From Marinobacter arenosus (GTDB taxonomy: Bacteria; Pseudomonadota; Gammaproteobacteria; Pseudomonadales; Oleiphilaceae): DNA of 64,000 bases. This document shows positions 1 through 9,572 of the stretch, piece after piece (position 1 is the first letter of the stretch; every line of letters begins with the position of its first letter). Location of the stretch: the NCBI RefSeq assembly GCF_019264345.1, contig NZ_JAHVAO010000005.1, positions 35,415 through 99,414 on the forward strand. The letters are read 5' to 3'. Position numbers and translations under genes: made by a program. The notes under the pieces are model-generated. The model was not told where the DNA came from and searched no databases. It saw only the letters and a list, made by a program, of their open reading frames with translations.

Positions 1-240
1 ATGTGCCGAGTGATCCAGACGATTGCAGAAGAATTCTTCAATCTCGGGGCCACCAAACTGGCCCGGGGGCAGACTGATGTTGTGCACGACCAGCAGACTA
101 ATGGCGGCACCCTCGGGGCGGGGGCCGAAATTGGGTGACGGGCACCAGCGCGCCGCGGGTAACTTCCCGGTTTCACGAAGTGTGTTTATGTCGCTGGAAG
201 AAACGACCGGTGAGGCTGGGGCTGTGTCTGATCGAGGCAA
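1..240 (-). CDS. ampD: AmpD, 1,6-anhydro-N-acetylmuramyl-L-alanine amidase (N-terminal part)
   Basis: Reading the minus strand into the left edge gives a protein containing ARWCPSPNFGPRPEGA, then LLVVHNISLPPGQFGGPEIE. This is the diagnostic N-terminus of AmpD, the cytoplasmic zinc amidase that removes the stem peptide from anhydro-muropeptides during wall recycling and so controls AmpR-dependent beta-lactamase induction. The His of VVHNIS is the first zinc ligand of the family. The C-terminal part lies outside the window. No ATG is available upstream of the conserved region; the best in-frame candidate is a TTG at 240, which would give a longer N-terminus than in E. coli, so the start is uncertain. 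The order ampD - DUF1631 gene - nadC is the same as I recall from Pseudomonas. Confidence 0.88.
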   Translation of the reverse strand, partial: MPRSDTAPASPVVSSSDINTLRETGKLPAARWCPSPNFGPRPEGAAISLLVVHNISLPPGQFGGPEIEEFFCNRLDHSAH

Positions 241-249
241 GGTAAATCC

Positions 250-280
250 AAAAGTATCAGGGCATTACAGAATGCCCTGA
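250..280 (-). terminator. Intrinsic terminator after the DUF1631 gene
   Basis: A perfect 10-bp inverted repeat (257-266 with 271-280, 4-nt loop) starts 34 nt beyond the DUF1631 stop codon. On the minus strand it is followed by a short T-rich run (TACTTTT). It separates the DUF1631 gene from ampD. Confidence 0.65.
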
Positions 281-313
281 TTGAAGCACAAAGTCGCCGG
301 TCTTGCTACGACT

Positions 314-2620
314 TCAGTCCTTGCGACTGCTGCGCAGGTTATCGATGATCGACTCCAGGGCGCGATCGAAGATCAGACCGTCATCAAGCATGCCAATTTC
401 GCCCGAAGCCATGGCGGCAGCCAGGTCCTGGCGATGGTATTCCGCGACCTTGGCGCCACTGCGGTTCACAAAAATGTACTTACCGGTGGCCTTGATAAAC
501 GCCGCCAGCTTGCAACGAACTTTGCCACCGTCCTTCGACATCTCGATCCAGGAACCCACCCGCAATGCATCGGCACGGTCGAGCCACTCCTGTGCGATCC
601 CGTCTGCTGGCGGAGCGGTGTCCGTTTCCACAACCTTGGGGGCCACGTGATTCGCACTCTGATCGAACGGCTCTTCCGGATGCGACGTATCGGCAAGGGC
701 CGTCTCGCCTTCCGCGTCCGGCTCAACGGCGGCGTCTGCCGGCGCATGCTCGGCCTCCGCCTCCCGGGGCACGTCGACACTGGCAGGCGCTTTTACGGGC
801 GGCTCGGAACGGGCGGGGGCCGTTACCAGGCGCTGGAACACATCAACGTGAGCCAGCTCCAGATCACGGATGATCGAGTCGGTCGCAAACGGATCCCAGG
901 AAATCTCCTGCAAGGCCCGACGCAGGTCGTCGACGATGGATGGAATGGCTCTCAGCAGGTCGCTACGCGTTGTGTCAGATACCGGTTGCGGGTCGACACT
1001 CCAGACCAGCCGCTCGGTCAGATCACAGGCATCAGCCCATCTCTGGCTGTCTTCCCCTTCCCGCAGCACCAGCCACTGGAGGTACTTCCGCCAGGCTTCC
1101 TGCAGGAGCTGCGCGACCGGTGCCGGAATGTTCCGATTGATGACCAGGTCGCGAATCATGGCGTCGACCGCCTCGGACGCCCGCTCCTGTCGGGCACGTC
1201 CCTCTTCGGCATCACGCAGGCGCTGCTCGACCAGCTCCCGGCGCCGACGGTCGAGGTCCATGAAGTGGCTAAAATCGGTCAGCAGCTCTTCGAACAACCC
1301 AACGTTGTCGGTGAATTCATTCAGAATGCGTTCAACCACCGACTCAATCTTGTCCCGAAGCGGATCCCGCTGCCCGGAGCGCTTCTCGGTCCAGCCGATG
1401 GCCGAGAGTGCGAGTTCATTCAGCAGCTTGCGCACGGGGTGACCACCCCGGTTGAAAAAGTTCTTGTCGGTCAGGGCGACCTTGAGCACCGGAATTTGCA
1501 GGCGACTGATCAGCGATTTCATGACCGGGTGCAGTTGCCGGTCCTCAAGAATGAAATCGAACAGCATGCCAACCAGGTTAATGACGTCGTTATCGACCTG
1601 TCCCACGTTGGCAAACTTGCCCTGCTCGACGGTCAGCACCGGTTTGAGCTGATCGTTCAGGGTGATGATCTCGTCGACGCCCCATTGGCCGGACGCCGTC
1701 TGAATTTCACTCAACCGAGCCATCAGTCGGTCCGTATCCAGATAGCCTTCACCGGTAACGGCCCGGCCGGATCCCGCACCCTCGCCGCCCTGGTGCAGCA
1801 GCGCACTGAGCTCCGAAAACGTCGCCTGAGATCCCTGGCCTTCGCTCCCGGAACCGGTACCCGGGTATTTGGCGTCACTGGCCTTCGCCCCGGTGCCCGC
1901 GGACGATTTCTTCCCGCCCGACGATTCGGACGGTGGCCGCTTCATATCGGGGAGAATCCCCTCGGTGATCAGCGTCTGATTGGCTTCCTGGTAGAAATCT
2001 CCGAGTGTGTCGGCCAGCAGCCGGTCAAACAACTTGAGAACAACCAGCTTGGCGCGAATATCGATATCGAGGTCCGCACAGGCTTCCGCCACCCCACCAC
2101 ACAAGACTTCCGGGCTGAGCGGCATCTGGCTGTTGGCCAGCTCAATGGAAGGCACCACATGATTGACCCGCGCCGTCAGCAACCGGATCTGGTCGGAATA
2201 CCGGGTACGCAACTTGTTGATCAGGTTTTCAATCGCAACCTGTTGCTCGAGCTGGGAGTGATCCACGAGGCTGAGGGAGTCCTCATCCACTTCGTCAAGA
2301 ATGCCGGACGAATCCCGGGGCCGGAACTTGCCAATGTCGTTGAAGGCCTGGCTGACGTACTGGAGCATGGAAACCACCATGGCCTTGCGCCGGAGTCGCA
2401 GCTCCCGCATGGCGTCAAAATAGGCGGACTGGTCCACGGTGTTGCTGGCGCGGTCGGCCAATTCGAAGAGGGCGTCGTCCGAACGATCAAAGAAGTTTGC
2501 CAGCACCCGCTTCAGGGACTGACCCGATGCGTCACGTAAACGCACCAATGCCTGAGGCAGGGAAAATCTCTGCGGCGGCTTCTGGCCAGAGAAACTGACA
2601 ATGTTGTTATCGCGCGCCAT
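314..2620 (-). CDS. DUF1631 family protein
   Basis: A 768-residue hydrophilic protein without signal peptide or membrane segments. It matches the DUF1631 family (mis-named thymidine phosphorylase in older Pseudomonas annotations), which has no established function. It is mostly alpha-helical and charged. A Gly/Ser/Lys low-complexity linker sits around residues 230-265 and an acidic, Pro/Ala-rich stretch around 610-660, ahead of a small conserved C-terminal region containing WIEMSKDGGKVRCKLAAF, which looks like a beta-rich PilZ-like or Tudor-like fold (inference). The ATG at 2620 has a GGAG Shine-Dalgarno seven bases upstream. It is transcribed away from nadC, and its own terminator follows at 250-280. 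Confidence 0.8.
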   Translation of the reverse strand: MARDNNIVSFSGQKPPQRFSLPQALVRLRDASGQSLKRVLANFFDRSDDALFELADRASNTVDQSAYFDAMRELRLRRKAMVVSMLQYVSQAFNDIGKFRPRDSSGILDEVDEDSLSLVDHSQLEQQVAIENLINKLRTRYSDQIRLLTARVNHVVPSIELANSQMPLSPEVLCGGVAEACADLDIDIRAKLVVLKLFDRLLADTLGDFYQEANQTLITEGILPDMKRPPSESSGGKKSSAGTGAKASDAKYPGTGSGSEGQGSQATFSELSALLHQGGEGAGSGRAVTGEGYLDTDRLMARLSEIQTASGQWGVDEIITLNDQLKPVLTVEQGKFANVGQVDNDVINLVGMLFDFILEDRQLHPVMKSLISRLQIPVLKVALTDKNFFNRGGHPVRKLLNELALSAIGWTEKRSGQRDPLRDKIESVVERILNEFTDNVGLFEELLTDFSHFMDLDRRRRELVEQRLRDAEEGRARQERASEAVDAMIRDLVINRNIPAPVAQLLQEAWRKYLQWLVLREGEDSQRWADACDLTERLVWSVDPQPVSDTTRSDLLRAIPSIVDDLRRALQEISWDPFATDSIIRDLELAHVDVFQRLVTAPARSEPPVKAPASVDVPREAEAEHAPADAAVEPDAEGETALADTSHPEEPFDQSANHVAPKVVETDTAPPADGIAQEWLDRADALRVGSWIEMSKDGGKVRCKLAAFIKATGKYIFVNRSGAKVAEYHRQDLAAAMASGEIGMLDDGLIFDRALESIIDNLRSSRKD

Positions 2621-2691
2621 TGAGCTGCTCCGAGTCTGATCGCGAAATGCGGGGGGGACGTCCCTGAGTGTTTCATCATACGAGCTGTCTA

Positions 2692-2780
2692 CGTCAGCTT
2701 GTGTCAGATTTTGTCACCTTTTGTGTACATCAGACGCTGGTCACAGTTTAACAGTTCACCCTGTATCACCCCGTTTCACC
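2692..2780. repeat. Ten-bp phased TCA(C) repeat arrays upstream of nadC
   Basis: In the 243-bp gap between the divergent DUF1631 gene and nadC, the core GTCA recurs at 2693, 2703 and 2713, and TCACC recurs at 2756, 2766 and 2776. Each series is spaced exactly 10 bp, about one helical turn, and there is a further TCAC at 2741. The second array ends nine bases before the proposed nadC -35 box. The layout resembles a multi-site operator, but no regulator is identified and chance or repeat slippage is possible. Confidence 0.4.
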
Positions 2781-2788
2781 CCGTACCG

Positions 2789-3703
<915 letters not shown>

Positions 3704-4039
3704 TCAGTTTCCGGACAACAGCCGGTCGATTTCTTCCAGCTCACGGATCAGGCCGACACCGGATTCCGGCCGACTGCGAAAATGCTCTTCGGCCATCGGA
3801 GCGATCCCCGATACGGCCGGCAGAGGGTGGTCATTCTCGATGATCACCTTCATTCGCTCAACGAACACGAACTGAATCCACTGGGTGAATTCCAGCGTGT
3901 CGACGCAGAAAGGCTGGGTGCTTTGCATCGCCTCCGGCGGTGGCGGCTCCTCGTCCCACAGCCCGAGCTGGCGCAGCTCCATCTCGATTCGGAGCAGACT
4001 GTCGGCAACCAGGCCGACCTGATCACTGGCATCACTCAT
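3704..4039 (-). CDS. yqcC: YqcC family protein (DUF446)
   Basis: A 111-residue soluble acidic protein of the YqcC/DUF446 family. These are small all-helical proteins of unknown biochemical function, often encoded near pseudouridine synthase TruC in enterics. Recognisable features are the N-terminal helix with LLRIEMELRQLGLWDEEPP and the central QPFCVDTLEFTQWIQFVFVERM. It is the last gene of the minus-strand run DUF2066 - phosphatidyltransferase - hda - parA - yqcC and lies 11 bp after parA, so it is probably cotranscribed. No truC is visible next to it here. Confidence 0.8.
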   Translation of the reverse strand: MSDASDQVGLVADSLLRIEMELRQLGLWDEEPPPPEAMQSTQPFCVDTLEFTQWIQFVFVERMKVIIENDHPLPAVSGIAPMAEEHFRSRPESGVGLIRELEEIDRLLSGN

Positions 4040-4050
4040 AACAACCCTTT

Positions 4051-4848
4051 TTAATCGGCCAGGGGCTCCAGCTCCACCGTCTCACCGTTCAGTACTCGGA
4101 ACAGATCTTCGTACTGACGGGTCAGGGTGTGCTTGGGAGCCATGTGAATGAGCGGCTGCCGGCTCTGGTGCGATTCTTTCATCTTGACGGAACTCGACAG
4201 CCGTACCGGCAGAACCGGCAGGCCCTCTTCCATCAATTCCCGGACCAGTTGCTTTGGCAGGCTGGCGCGCGGCTGAAACTGGTTGGCAACAATACCCTCG
4301 ACCACCAGATCCTCGTTGTGGTCTTCCTGCAGGTCACGAATTTCATTCAGGATGTTGTACAGGGCCTGGCGGGAGAAATCATCGCAATCAAAGGGGATCA
4401 GACACCGCTGGGCCGCAATCAGGGCGGAACGGGTGTAAAAGTTCAGTGCCGGAGCCGTGTCGATGTAGATCGCGTCGAAGGTCTCACCGAGTTTCTTCAG
4501 GGCCTCACGCAATTTGTAGATCTTGTGCTTGGCCTCCAGCTTCCGCTCCAGAAAGTCCAGCTCCGGACTGGATGGCATCACAAAGAGGTTATCGAAGGGA
4601 GACGCATGTACGAATTCATCCGGACGGCGGTTGAAGACGGTAAAGGCCACCGTCTGCTCCAGCATGTCCGCGACCGTATCCCGGAGTTCGCCCGCAGGCT
4701 TGCCCAGAAGATAGTGGGTCGAATTGCCCTGGGGGTCCAGATCCACCACCAGCGTCCGCTTGCCTCGGGCCGCACTGATGGCCGCCAGGTTACACGTGAT
4801 ACTGGATTTGCCTACACCGCCCTTCTGATTGAATACAACCCGTCTCAT
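4051..4848 (-). CDS. Orphan ParA/MinD-type ATPase
   Basis: A 265-residue deviant Walker A ATPase. NQKGGVGKSS (residues 7-16) is the P-loop with the signature lysine, VVDLDPQGNSTHYLLG is switch I/A', and IYIDTAPALN is Walker B. ParA proteins dimerise on ATP, bind DNA non-specifically and position chromosomes, plasmids or protein cargos. No parB, centromere-like repeat array or cargo adaptor gene lies beside it, so it is not a standard parAB pair. It is 48 bp downstream of hda and 11 bp ahead of yqcC, with AGGGAGAG as Shine-Dalgarno. Its length excludes the HTH-extended plasmid ParA class. Partner and function are unknown. Confidence 0.85.
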   Translation of the reverse strand: MRRVVFNQKGGVGKSSITCNLAAISAARGKRTLVVDLDPQGNSTHYLLGKPAGELRDTVADMLEQTVAFTVFNRRPDEFVHASPFDNLFVMPSSPELDFLERKLEAKHKIYKLREALKKLGETFDAIYIDTAPALNFYTRSALIAAQRCLIPFDCDDFSRQALYNILNEIRDLQEDHNEDLVVEGIVANQFQPRASLPKQLVRELMEEGLPVLPVRLSSSVKMKESHQSRQPLIHMAPKHTLTRQYEDLFRVLNGETVELEPLAD

Positions 4849-4896
4849 GTCGTCTCTCCCTTGCGCACTTTCTAGTTTTTTAGGCCAACATTCCGT

Positions 4897-5595
4897 TTAC
4901 CAGCCCATCACCGTCTTGACGAACGGAATGGTCAGTCGTCGCTGGGCCTGAAGCGAATTCTCATCCAGAGTGTCCAGAATTGCCAATAAATCTCCCAATC
5001 GGCGCGGGGCCCGCCGCATAATGAACCCGGCAACGTCGTCTCCGATCACCAGGCCCCGCTGTTCCGCACGGGCCATCAGGATGCGAAGTCGATCGTCATC
5101 CCGATAGATACCGAGTTGAACGGTCAGGCCGTGTGTGAGTCGCGACACCAGGTCCGGGAGCCTGAACGAGGCCGCGGAGGGAACCTCTGAAAGGCTGACG
5201 ACCAGCAGGCCACCACGGTCCTGAACCCGGTTATACAGGTGAAACACCGCTTCTTCCCAAGCTTCCTGGCCAGCAATGCGGTCGAGGTCATCAAGGCAGA
5301 TGACGTCCGCACCCTCCAGCCCGCCCAGTGCCTCGGGGCCAAAGGGTTCCAGCTCGGCAATGCTGATGCACACGGCAGCCCGCCCCCTGCTCTCCGCATC
5401 GTGGCAGACGGCCTGGAGCAAATGACTCTTGCCGGTATCCGAATCTCCGGAAATCACCACAACCGGGATGCCGTCCGGCTGATCACAGATAGCCTTGAGA
5501 CGCGACGCCGCACTCGCGTTCCGGTCGCCGTGAAAGTTCCCGAAGCGGGCATCATCACGGAGCTTGATTCCAAGCGACAGCTGCGATGCTTTCAC
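4897..5595 (-). CDS. hda: Hda, DnaA regulatory inactivator
   Basis: Hda is an AAA+ protein that, bound to DNA-loaded beta clamp, stimulates ATP hydrolysis by DnaA and prevents re-initiation. The 232-residue product (E. coli about 233) begins with a clamp-binding motif, QLSLGI at residues 5-10. It then has a P-loop-like SGDSDTGKSHLLQA, Walker B VICLDDLDRI and the C-terminal sensor 2 region with MRRAPRRLGDLLAILD. I place the start at the GTG at 5595, because it follows GGAGGG and overlaps the TGA of the upstream phosphatidyltransferase in a GTGA; a longer GTG-initiated frame from 5628 would add 11 non-conserved residues. Confidence 0.93.
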   Translation of the reverse strand: MKASQLSLGIKLRDDARFGNFHGDRNASAASRLKAICDQPDGIPVVVISGDSDTGKSHLLQAVCHDAESRGRAAVCISIAELEPFGPEALGGLEGADVICLDDLDRIAGQEAWEEAVFHLYNRVQDRGGLLVVSLSEVPSAASFRLPDLVSRLTHGLTVQLGIYRDDDRLRILMARAEQRGLVIGDDVAGFIMRRAPRRLGDLLAILDTLDENSLQAQRRLTIPFVKTVMGW

Positions 5596-6152
5596 GACCG
5601 CCTGGCCCTCCACGCCCGCACACCCCACACCAGCACATAGTGCAAGCCACTGAAGACCGCCGACACCGCCACCAGCAAGATGCCGGCGTCCAGGACCCAG
5701 GGCTGCATGGGCAGGCCCGCCAGCAGCACAATGATGGCAAGAACCACTAGAATCTGGATGAAGGTGTTGAGCTTGCCCGGGATACTGGGCTGCATGTCAA
5801 AGCGTCCGATACCGTAATGATAAGCCAGAGCGCCGACCACGATCAGGAAATCGCGGCCGAGAACGAGAACGAAAAGCCACACCGGCAGCACGCCGGTCAA
5901 CGTGAGCATCAGGTAAGCCGTCAACAGGAGGGCTTTATCGGCCAGGGGGTCGGCGATCGCGCCGAACCTGGACCGCCAGTTGAAATGCCGGGCCAGGAAG
6001 CCATCAAACGCATCGGTGGCCGCCGCCACGACAAAAATCAGCAACGCGAGTCGATAGTTCTCGGACAGCAGTCCGCCCGCGAAGGGAGCAATCAGCAGGA
6101 TGCGCAAAAACGTCAGGGCATTGGGAATCCAGCGCCAGCGTTCCAAACTCAC
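5592..6152 (-). CDS. CDP-alcohol phosphatidyltransferase (PgsA-like)
   Basis: A 186-residue membrane enzyme with about five or six hydrophobic segments. It carries the full catalytic motif of the CDP-alcohol phosphotransferases: D47-x2-D50-G51-x2-A54-R55-x8-G64-x3-D68-x3-D72. The family transfers phosphatidyl groups from CDP-diacylglycerol to an alcohol; PgsA makes phosphatidylglycerol phosphate. Paralogues of this size next to hda are common in pseudomonads and relatives, so this may be PgsA itself or a second enzyme with another alcohol acceptor. The sequence alone does not decide the substrate. The start lies 21 bp after the DUF2066 stop, and the end is coupled to hda. Confidence 0.85.
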   Translation of the reverse strand: MSLERWRWIPNALTFLRILLIAPFAGGLLSENYRLALLIFVVAAATDAFDGFLARHFNWRSRFGAIADPLADKALLLTAYLMLTLTGVLPVWLFVLVLGRDFLIVVGALAYHYGIGRFDMQPSIPGKLNTFIQILVVLAIIVLLAGLPMQPWVLDAGILLVAVSAVFSGLHYVLVWGVRAWRARRS

Positions 6153-6173
6153 AAGGCTCCCTCCGGTAGCGCC

Positions 6174-7550
6174 TTACTGTCCGTCACCCTTCCCGATGAC
6201 GGGCGTTGTTTCCCAACGATAATACAGCACCTGATACAGGGATTCGAACGCCTGCTCGGCCTCCTGCTCATCGACCGGCATTGGCTGATAGGAAAACATG
6301 GACTGATTCCCCTCCGCGGCTTCTGCCCCGGTAGCCGTGTCCGCCTCGGCCTCCGGAGCGACGTCAGCCCCGGGTGTAACGTCGGCCTCAGCGTCGGCCG
6401 ACTCCGCAACCTCGGTGGCGGCCGGTCCCGGCACCACGTCCGCCCCGGAAGGCTCTGACGAGGTTACGTCCGGGCCACTCGGCTCCCCTTCCATCGCAAC
6501 AAAACGGGGATCCAGGGCAATGTATTCCTTGAGCTGGTCCAGCTCACCGGAAAACGCCACACGGAGCGTCAACTGATCGCCCTTGACCCGCGTCGCGCCA
6601 ACGTTCACCACGGGCGTCAGCCCCTCGAGGACGTCGTTGATCTTGCCATAATCCTCAACGGATGAGACGCCGCGCAGGACAATATCCACCTGAGGGGACT
6701 CCCCGACTTCGCCGGCGGCAACGGCGTACCGGTTCGCGTAACGCTCGGCCCAGCGATTGACGACAGTCTGCGCCAGGGCTTCCGGAGTCGGTGCGGTCAC
6801 CGATTCCTCCCCACCGTCCATGGACATACCCTCAAACACCCAGCCAGCCCGCCACTGACCGCCGGTCCGGTTGACCCGGACCAGCGCCATGACGTCGTGC
6901 TCAATATCACCGGAAACCGCATTGATTCGATTAACGAACTGCCCCCAGAGGTCGGAGAGCAATTCGCGATCGCCGCTGAACCTCGCGGGAGGCAACGCCA
7001 CCGGCAGGCCCCGGTCCAGAGCGGCCTGATCGAACGCACGTTGCCAGGTCGACGACGTCTGCTGGCCGCCGGCGGCACCGGAATCCGGACTCTCGGTGAT
7101 CAGAGACCGGGCACCCCGGTCCTCAACGGCCACCCAAGCCAGGGTCAGGGGGCGGTTTGCGCCCCACACCGGCGCATTAATGGACGCCAGGGCACGGTTG
7201 ACACCAACCGCCCCGAACGCCATGCGAAGCCGGTTGTCGCCATTCTCACCACGCAGGTACTGATACGACAGCAACAGGGACTCGGCATCCGCCAGCAAGG
7301 CTTCCACGCCCTCCTGATCCAACACATCCCGGGTTCCGGACACACGAACGAAGACTCTGGCGAGACCATCGGCATAGCCGACAGCAAGTTCGTTTGGGGA
7401 TGACCCGGTTACGGGCACTTCAACCGAGTAGAGGCCGGACACGGTGACCGCGGAGGCGGGCACACAAAAGGCTGCGAGAATGAGCCCCAACATGAAAGCC
7501 CACGCGGCCGGTCCAGACTGGTACGCCGACTTAGGTCCTGATACTGACAT
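6174..7550 (-). CDS. Secreted DUF2066 family protein
   Basis: A 458-residue protein with a Sec signal peptide: a hydrophobic core MLGLILAAFCVPASA with a likely cleavage after ASA, near residue 35. The mature part matches DUF2066, a periplasmic family of unknown function found next to hda and purM in many gammaproteobacteria. Around residues 385-430 there is an Asp/Ala/Glu/Pro-rich, low-complexity segment. I choose the ATG at 7550, preceded by AGGGTG, over the longer frame starting at 7709, whose extra 53 residues look non-coding. It heads the minus-strand operon and is divergent from purM. Confidence 0.8.
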   Translation of the reverse strand: MSVSGPKSAYQSGPAAWAFMLGLILAAFCVPASAVTVSGLYSVEVPVTGSSPNELAVGYADGLARVFVRVSGTRDVLDQEGVEALLADAESLLLSYQYLRGENGDNRLRMAFGAVGVNRALASINAPVWGANRPLTLAWVAVEDRGARSLITESPDSGAAGGQQTSSTWQRAFDQAALDRGLPVALPPARFSGDRELLSDLWGQFVNRINAVSGDIEHDVMALVRVNRTGGQWRAGWVFEGMSMDGGEESVTAPTPEALAQTVVNRWAERYANRYAVAAGEVGESPQVDIVLRGVSSVEDYGKINDVLEGLTPVVNVGATRVKGDQLTLRVAFSGELDQLKEYIALDPRFVAMEGEPSGPDVTSSEPSGADVVPGPAATEVAESADAEADVTPGADVAPEAEADTATGAEAAEGNQSMFSYQPMPVDEQEAEQAFESLYQVLYYRWETTPVIGKGDGQ

Positions 7551-7694
7551 GAAACACCCTGCAGTTCGCATGAATGGCGCATAGGATACACCATGGCCCA
7601 GGACGTGAGTAGCAGGCCAGGGTTTCAGAAAAGCAATATTGGCAATACGTTGACCACTTAGCGTTCCGGCCGGCACGCGGTAGGGGGAATTACA

Positions 7695-7724
7695 TTTGGA
7701 GCGCCACACCGCACCTGTTAAAAT
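7695..7724 (+). promoter_or_regulatory. Candidate sigma70 promoter for purMN
   Basis: TTTGGA (7695-7700) is followed after 17-18 bp by TTAAAAT (7718-7724), 39 nt upstream of the purM ATG. Motif match by eye; no PUR-box-like palindrome was evident. Confidence 0.4.
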
Positions 7725-7762
7725 CCGCCGCCTGACCCACTGGCCAACGGTTAAAGTACCCC

Positions 7763-8827
7763 ATGAGCGAACAGAAGCCCTCCCTGACCTACCGTGATGC
7801 CGGCGTTGATATCGACGCAGGCAATGAACTCGTCAATCGCATCAAGCAGACGGCCGCGCGCACCAAGCGCCCGGAAGTCCTTGGCGGATTGGGCGGGTTT
7901 GGCGCCATGGTTTCAATTCCGGCCGGATACAATGAGCCAGTCCTGGTTTCCGGAACGGATGGCGTTGGCACCAAGCTGCGTTTGGCGATGCAACTGCAGA
8001 AACACGACAGCATTGGCATTGACCTGGTGGCCATGTGTGTAAACGATCTTGTGGTGGGCGGCGCCGAACCGCTTTTCTTCCTGGATTACTACGCGACCGG
8101 CAAGCTCAACGTGGATGTGGCCGCCCAGGTGGTGTCCGGCATTGGCGAGGGCTGCGAGCAGTCCGGTTGCGCCCTGGTTGGCGGCGAAACGGCAGAGATG
8201 CCGGGCATGTATGAAGGCGACGACTACGATCTCGCCGGTTTCTGTGTCGGCGTTGCCGAGCGCAGCGAAATCATTGACGGCAGCCGGGTCCAGGCTGGCG
8301 ACGTTCTGTTGGCGCTGGGCTCATCCGGCCCACACTCCAATGGTTACTCCCTGATTCGTAAAATCCTGGAAGTAAGCAATGCCAATCTGGATCAGGCCCT
8401 GGACGGCACCACCCTGGGCGACGCCCTGATGGCTCCGACTCGCATCTACGTCAAGAACCTTCTGCAGCTGATCCGGGAAGTGGATGTCCGGGCTCTGTCC
8501 CATATCACCGGCGGCGGCCTCCCCGAGAACATTCCCCGGGTGCTTCCGGATGGCAGCGTAGCGGCTATCGACACCGCCAGCTGGACCCTGCCCCCGGTCT
8601 TCCAGTGGCTGAAGGACGCCGGCGGCGTTGCCACCGAGGAAATGTACCGAACCTTCAACTGCGGCATTGGCATGATTGTCTGCGTGCCGTCCAACCAGAA
8701 AGACCTCGCACTCGATACCCTGAAAGCGCTAGGAGAACACGCCTGGCAGGTGGGCGTGATCGAAGCAGCGGACTCCGCGGACGCCGCCCCCGTGGTTCGC
8801 TACGCACCAGGGCTGCTCTCGGCATGA
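7763..8827 (+). CDS. purM: Phosphoribosylformylglycinamidine cyclo-ligase (AIR synthetase)
   Basis: PurM uses ATP to close FGAM to aminoimidazole ribonucleotide, the fifth step of purine synthesis. The 354-residue product has all family signatures: [15 protein letters not shown] at the start, [52 protein letters not shown]-like [15 protein letters not shown] and [13 protein letters not shown]. The length is typical (about 345-355). Its TGA overlaps the ATG of purN (ATGA), so the two consecutive-pathway enzymes are translationally coupled. It is divergent from the DUF2066 operon. Confidence 0.97.
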   Translation: MSEQKPSLTYRDAGVDIDAGNELVNRIKQTAARTKRPEVLGGLGGFGAMVSIPAGYNEPVLVSGTDGVGTKLRLAMQLQKHDSIGIDLVAMCVNDLVVGGAEPLFFLDYYATGKLNVDVAAQVVSGIGEGCEQSGCALVGGETAEMPGMYEGDDYDLAGFCVGVAERSEIIDGSRVQAGDVLLALGSSGPHSNGYSLIRKILEVSNANLDQALDGTTLGDALMAPTRIYVKNLLQLIREVDVRALSHITGGGLPENIPRVLPDGSVAAIDTASWTLPPVFQWLKDAGGVATEEMYRTFNCGIGMIVCVPSNQKDLALDTLKALGEHAWQVGVIEAADSADAAPVVRYAPGLLSA

Positions 8828-9486
8828 AGGCAGATCAGGCTCCCATGCCCCGAATCCTGATCCTGGCTTCCGGCAGCGGCACCAACGTCCAGGCGCTGAT
8901 GGAGGCCAGCCGGGAGCGGGATTTTCCCGGTCAGATCTGCGCCGTTGGCAGCAACCGCCCGAACGCCTTTGCACTGGAACGCGCCGCTCAGGCCCACATC
9001 GAGACGTTCGTGGTCGATCACAAGAAGTACGACTCACGGGAAGCCTTCGATGGGGCCCTGATGGCTGAAATCCGGCGGCACAATCCGGATCTGATCGTAC
9101 TGGCCGGATTCATGCGCATTCTGACCACGGATTTTGTTCGGGCTTTCCGAGGCCAGTTGCTGAATATTCATCCGTCACTGCTGCCCAAATACACCGGCCT
9201 GAACACCCATCAACGGGTGCTGGACGCCGGAGACACCCAACACGGCGTGTCGGTCCACTTTGTCACCGAGGAACTGGATGGCGGACCGGTCATCGCACAG
9301 GCCGAAGTGAGCGTCGCCCCCGATGACACCGCGGAGACGCTGGCAGAGCGGGTGCAGGCGAAAGAACACATTCTCTACCCGATTGTGGTTCGCTGGTTCT
9401 GCGAGGGCCGAATCCAGCTCGGAAGCGATTACGTGCTGTTCGACGGAGAGCTTCTGACCACCCCGATGCGGCTTCCTGATAACTGA
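8824..9486 (+). CDS. purN: Phosphoribosylglycinamide formyltransferase
   Basis: PurN transfers a formyl group from 10-formyl-THF to glycinamide ribonucleotide, the third step of purine synthesis. Visible landmarks are [13 protein letters not shown] for phosphate binding, the catalytic segment [10 protein letters not shown], and [20 protein letters not shown] with the catalytic Asp. The ATG at 8824 overlaps the purM stop; an internal ATG at 8845 would give a protein of 213 residues, closer to E. coli (212). The longer form has seven extra residues before MPRIL, so the exact start is open. A short gap with an inverted repeat separates it from the DUF3108 gene. Confidence 0.96.
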   Translation: MKADQAPMPRILILASGSGTNVQALMEASRERDFPGQICAVGSNRPNAFALERAAQAHIETFVVDHKKYDSREAFDGALMAEIRRHNPDLIVLAGFMRILTTDFVRAFRGQLLNIHPSLLPKYTGLNTHQRVLDAGDTQHGVSVHFVTEELDGGPVIAQAEVSVAPDDTAETLAERVQAKEHILYPIVVRWFCEGRIQLGSDYVLFDGELLTTPMRLPDN

Positions 9487-9520
9487 GTCCCACCCTGAAC
9501 GGATTGTCATCTCCCCACCG

Positions 9521-9570
9521 CTGGTAACCCGCTAAACTGTCGCCATTAGAGACGGCTTTTGGGTTACCAG
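9521..9570. repeat. Perfect 10-bp inverted repeat upstream of the DUF3108 gene
   Basis: CTGGTAACCC at 9521-9530 is the exact reverse complement of GGGTTACCAG at 9561-9570. The second arm ends two bases before the DUF3108 ATG at 9573, and no purine-rich Shine-Dalgarno is visible there. It may be an operator or an RNA hairpin covering the translation start. Confidence 0.5.
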
Positions 9571-9572
9571 TT

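Noticed and set aside
281..2539. A 752-codon open frame on the plus strand opposite the DUF1631 gene
   Set aside because: It is the complement of a well-supported gene in GC-rich DNA; its sequence shows no family motifs and consists of Arg/Gly/Gln/His-rich shadow composition.
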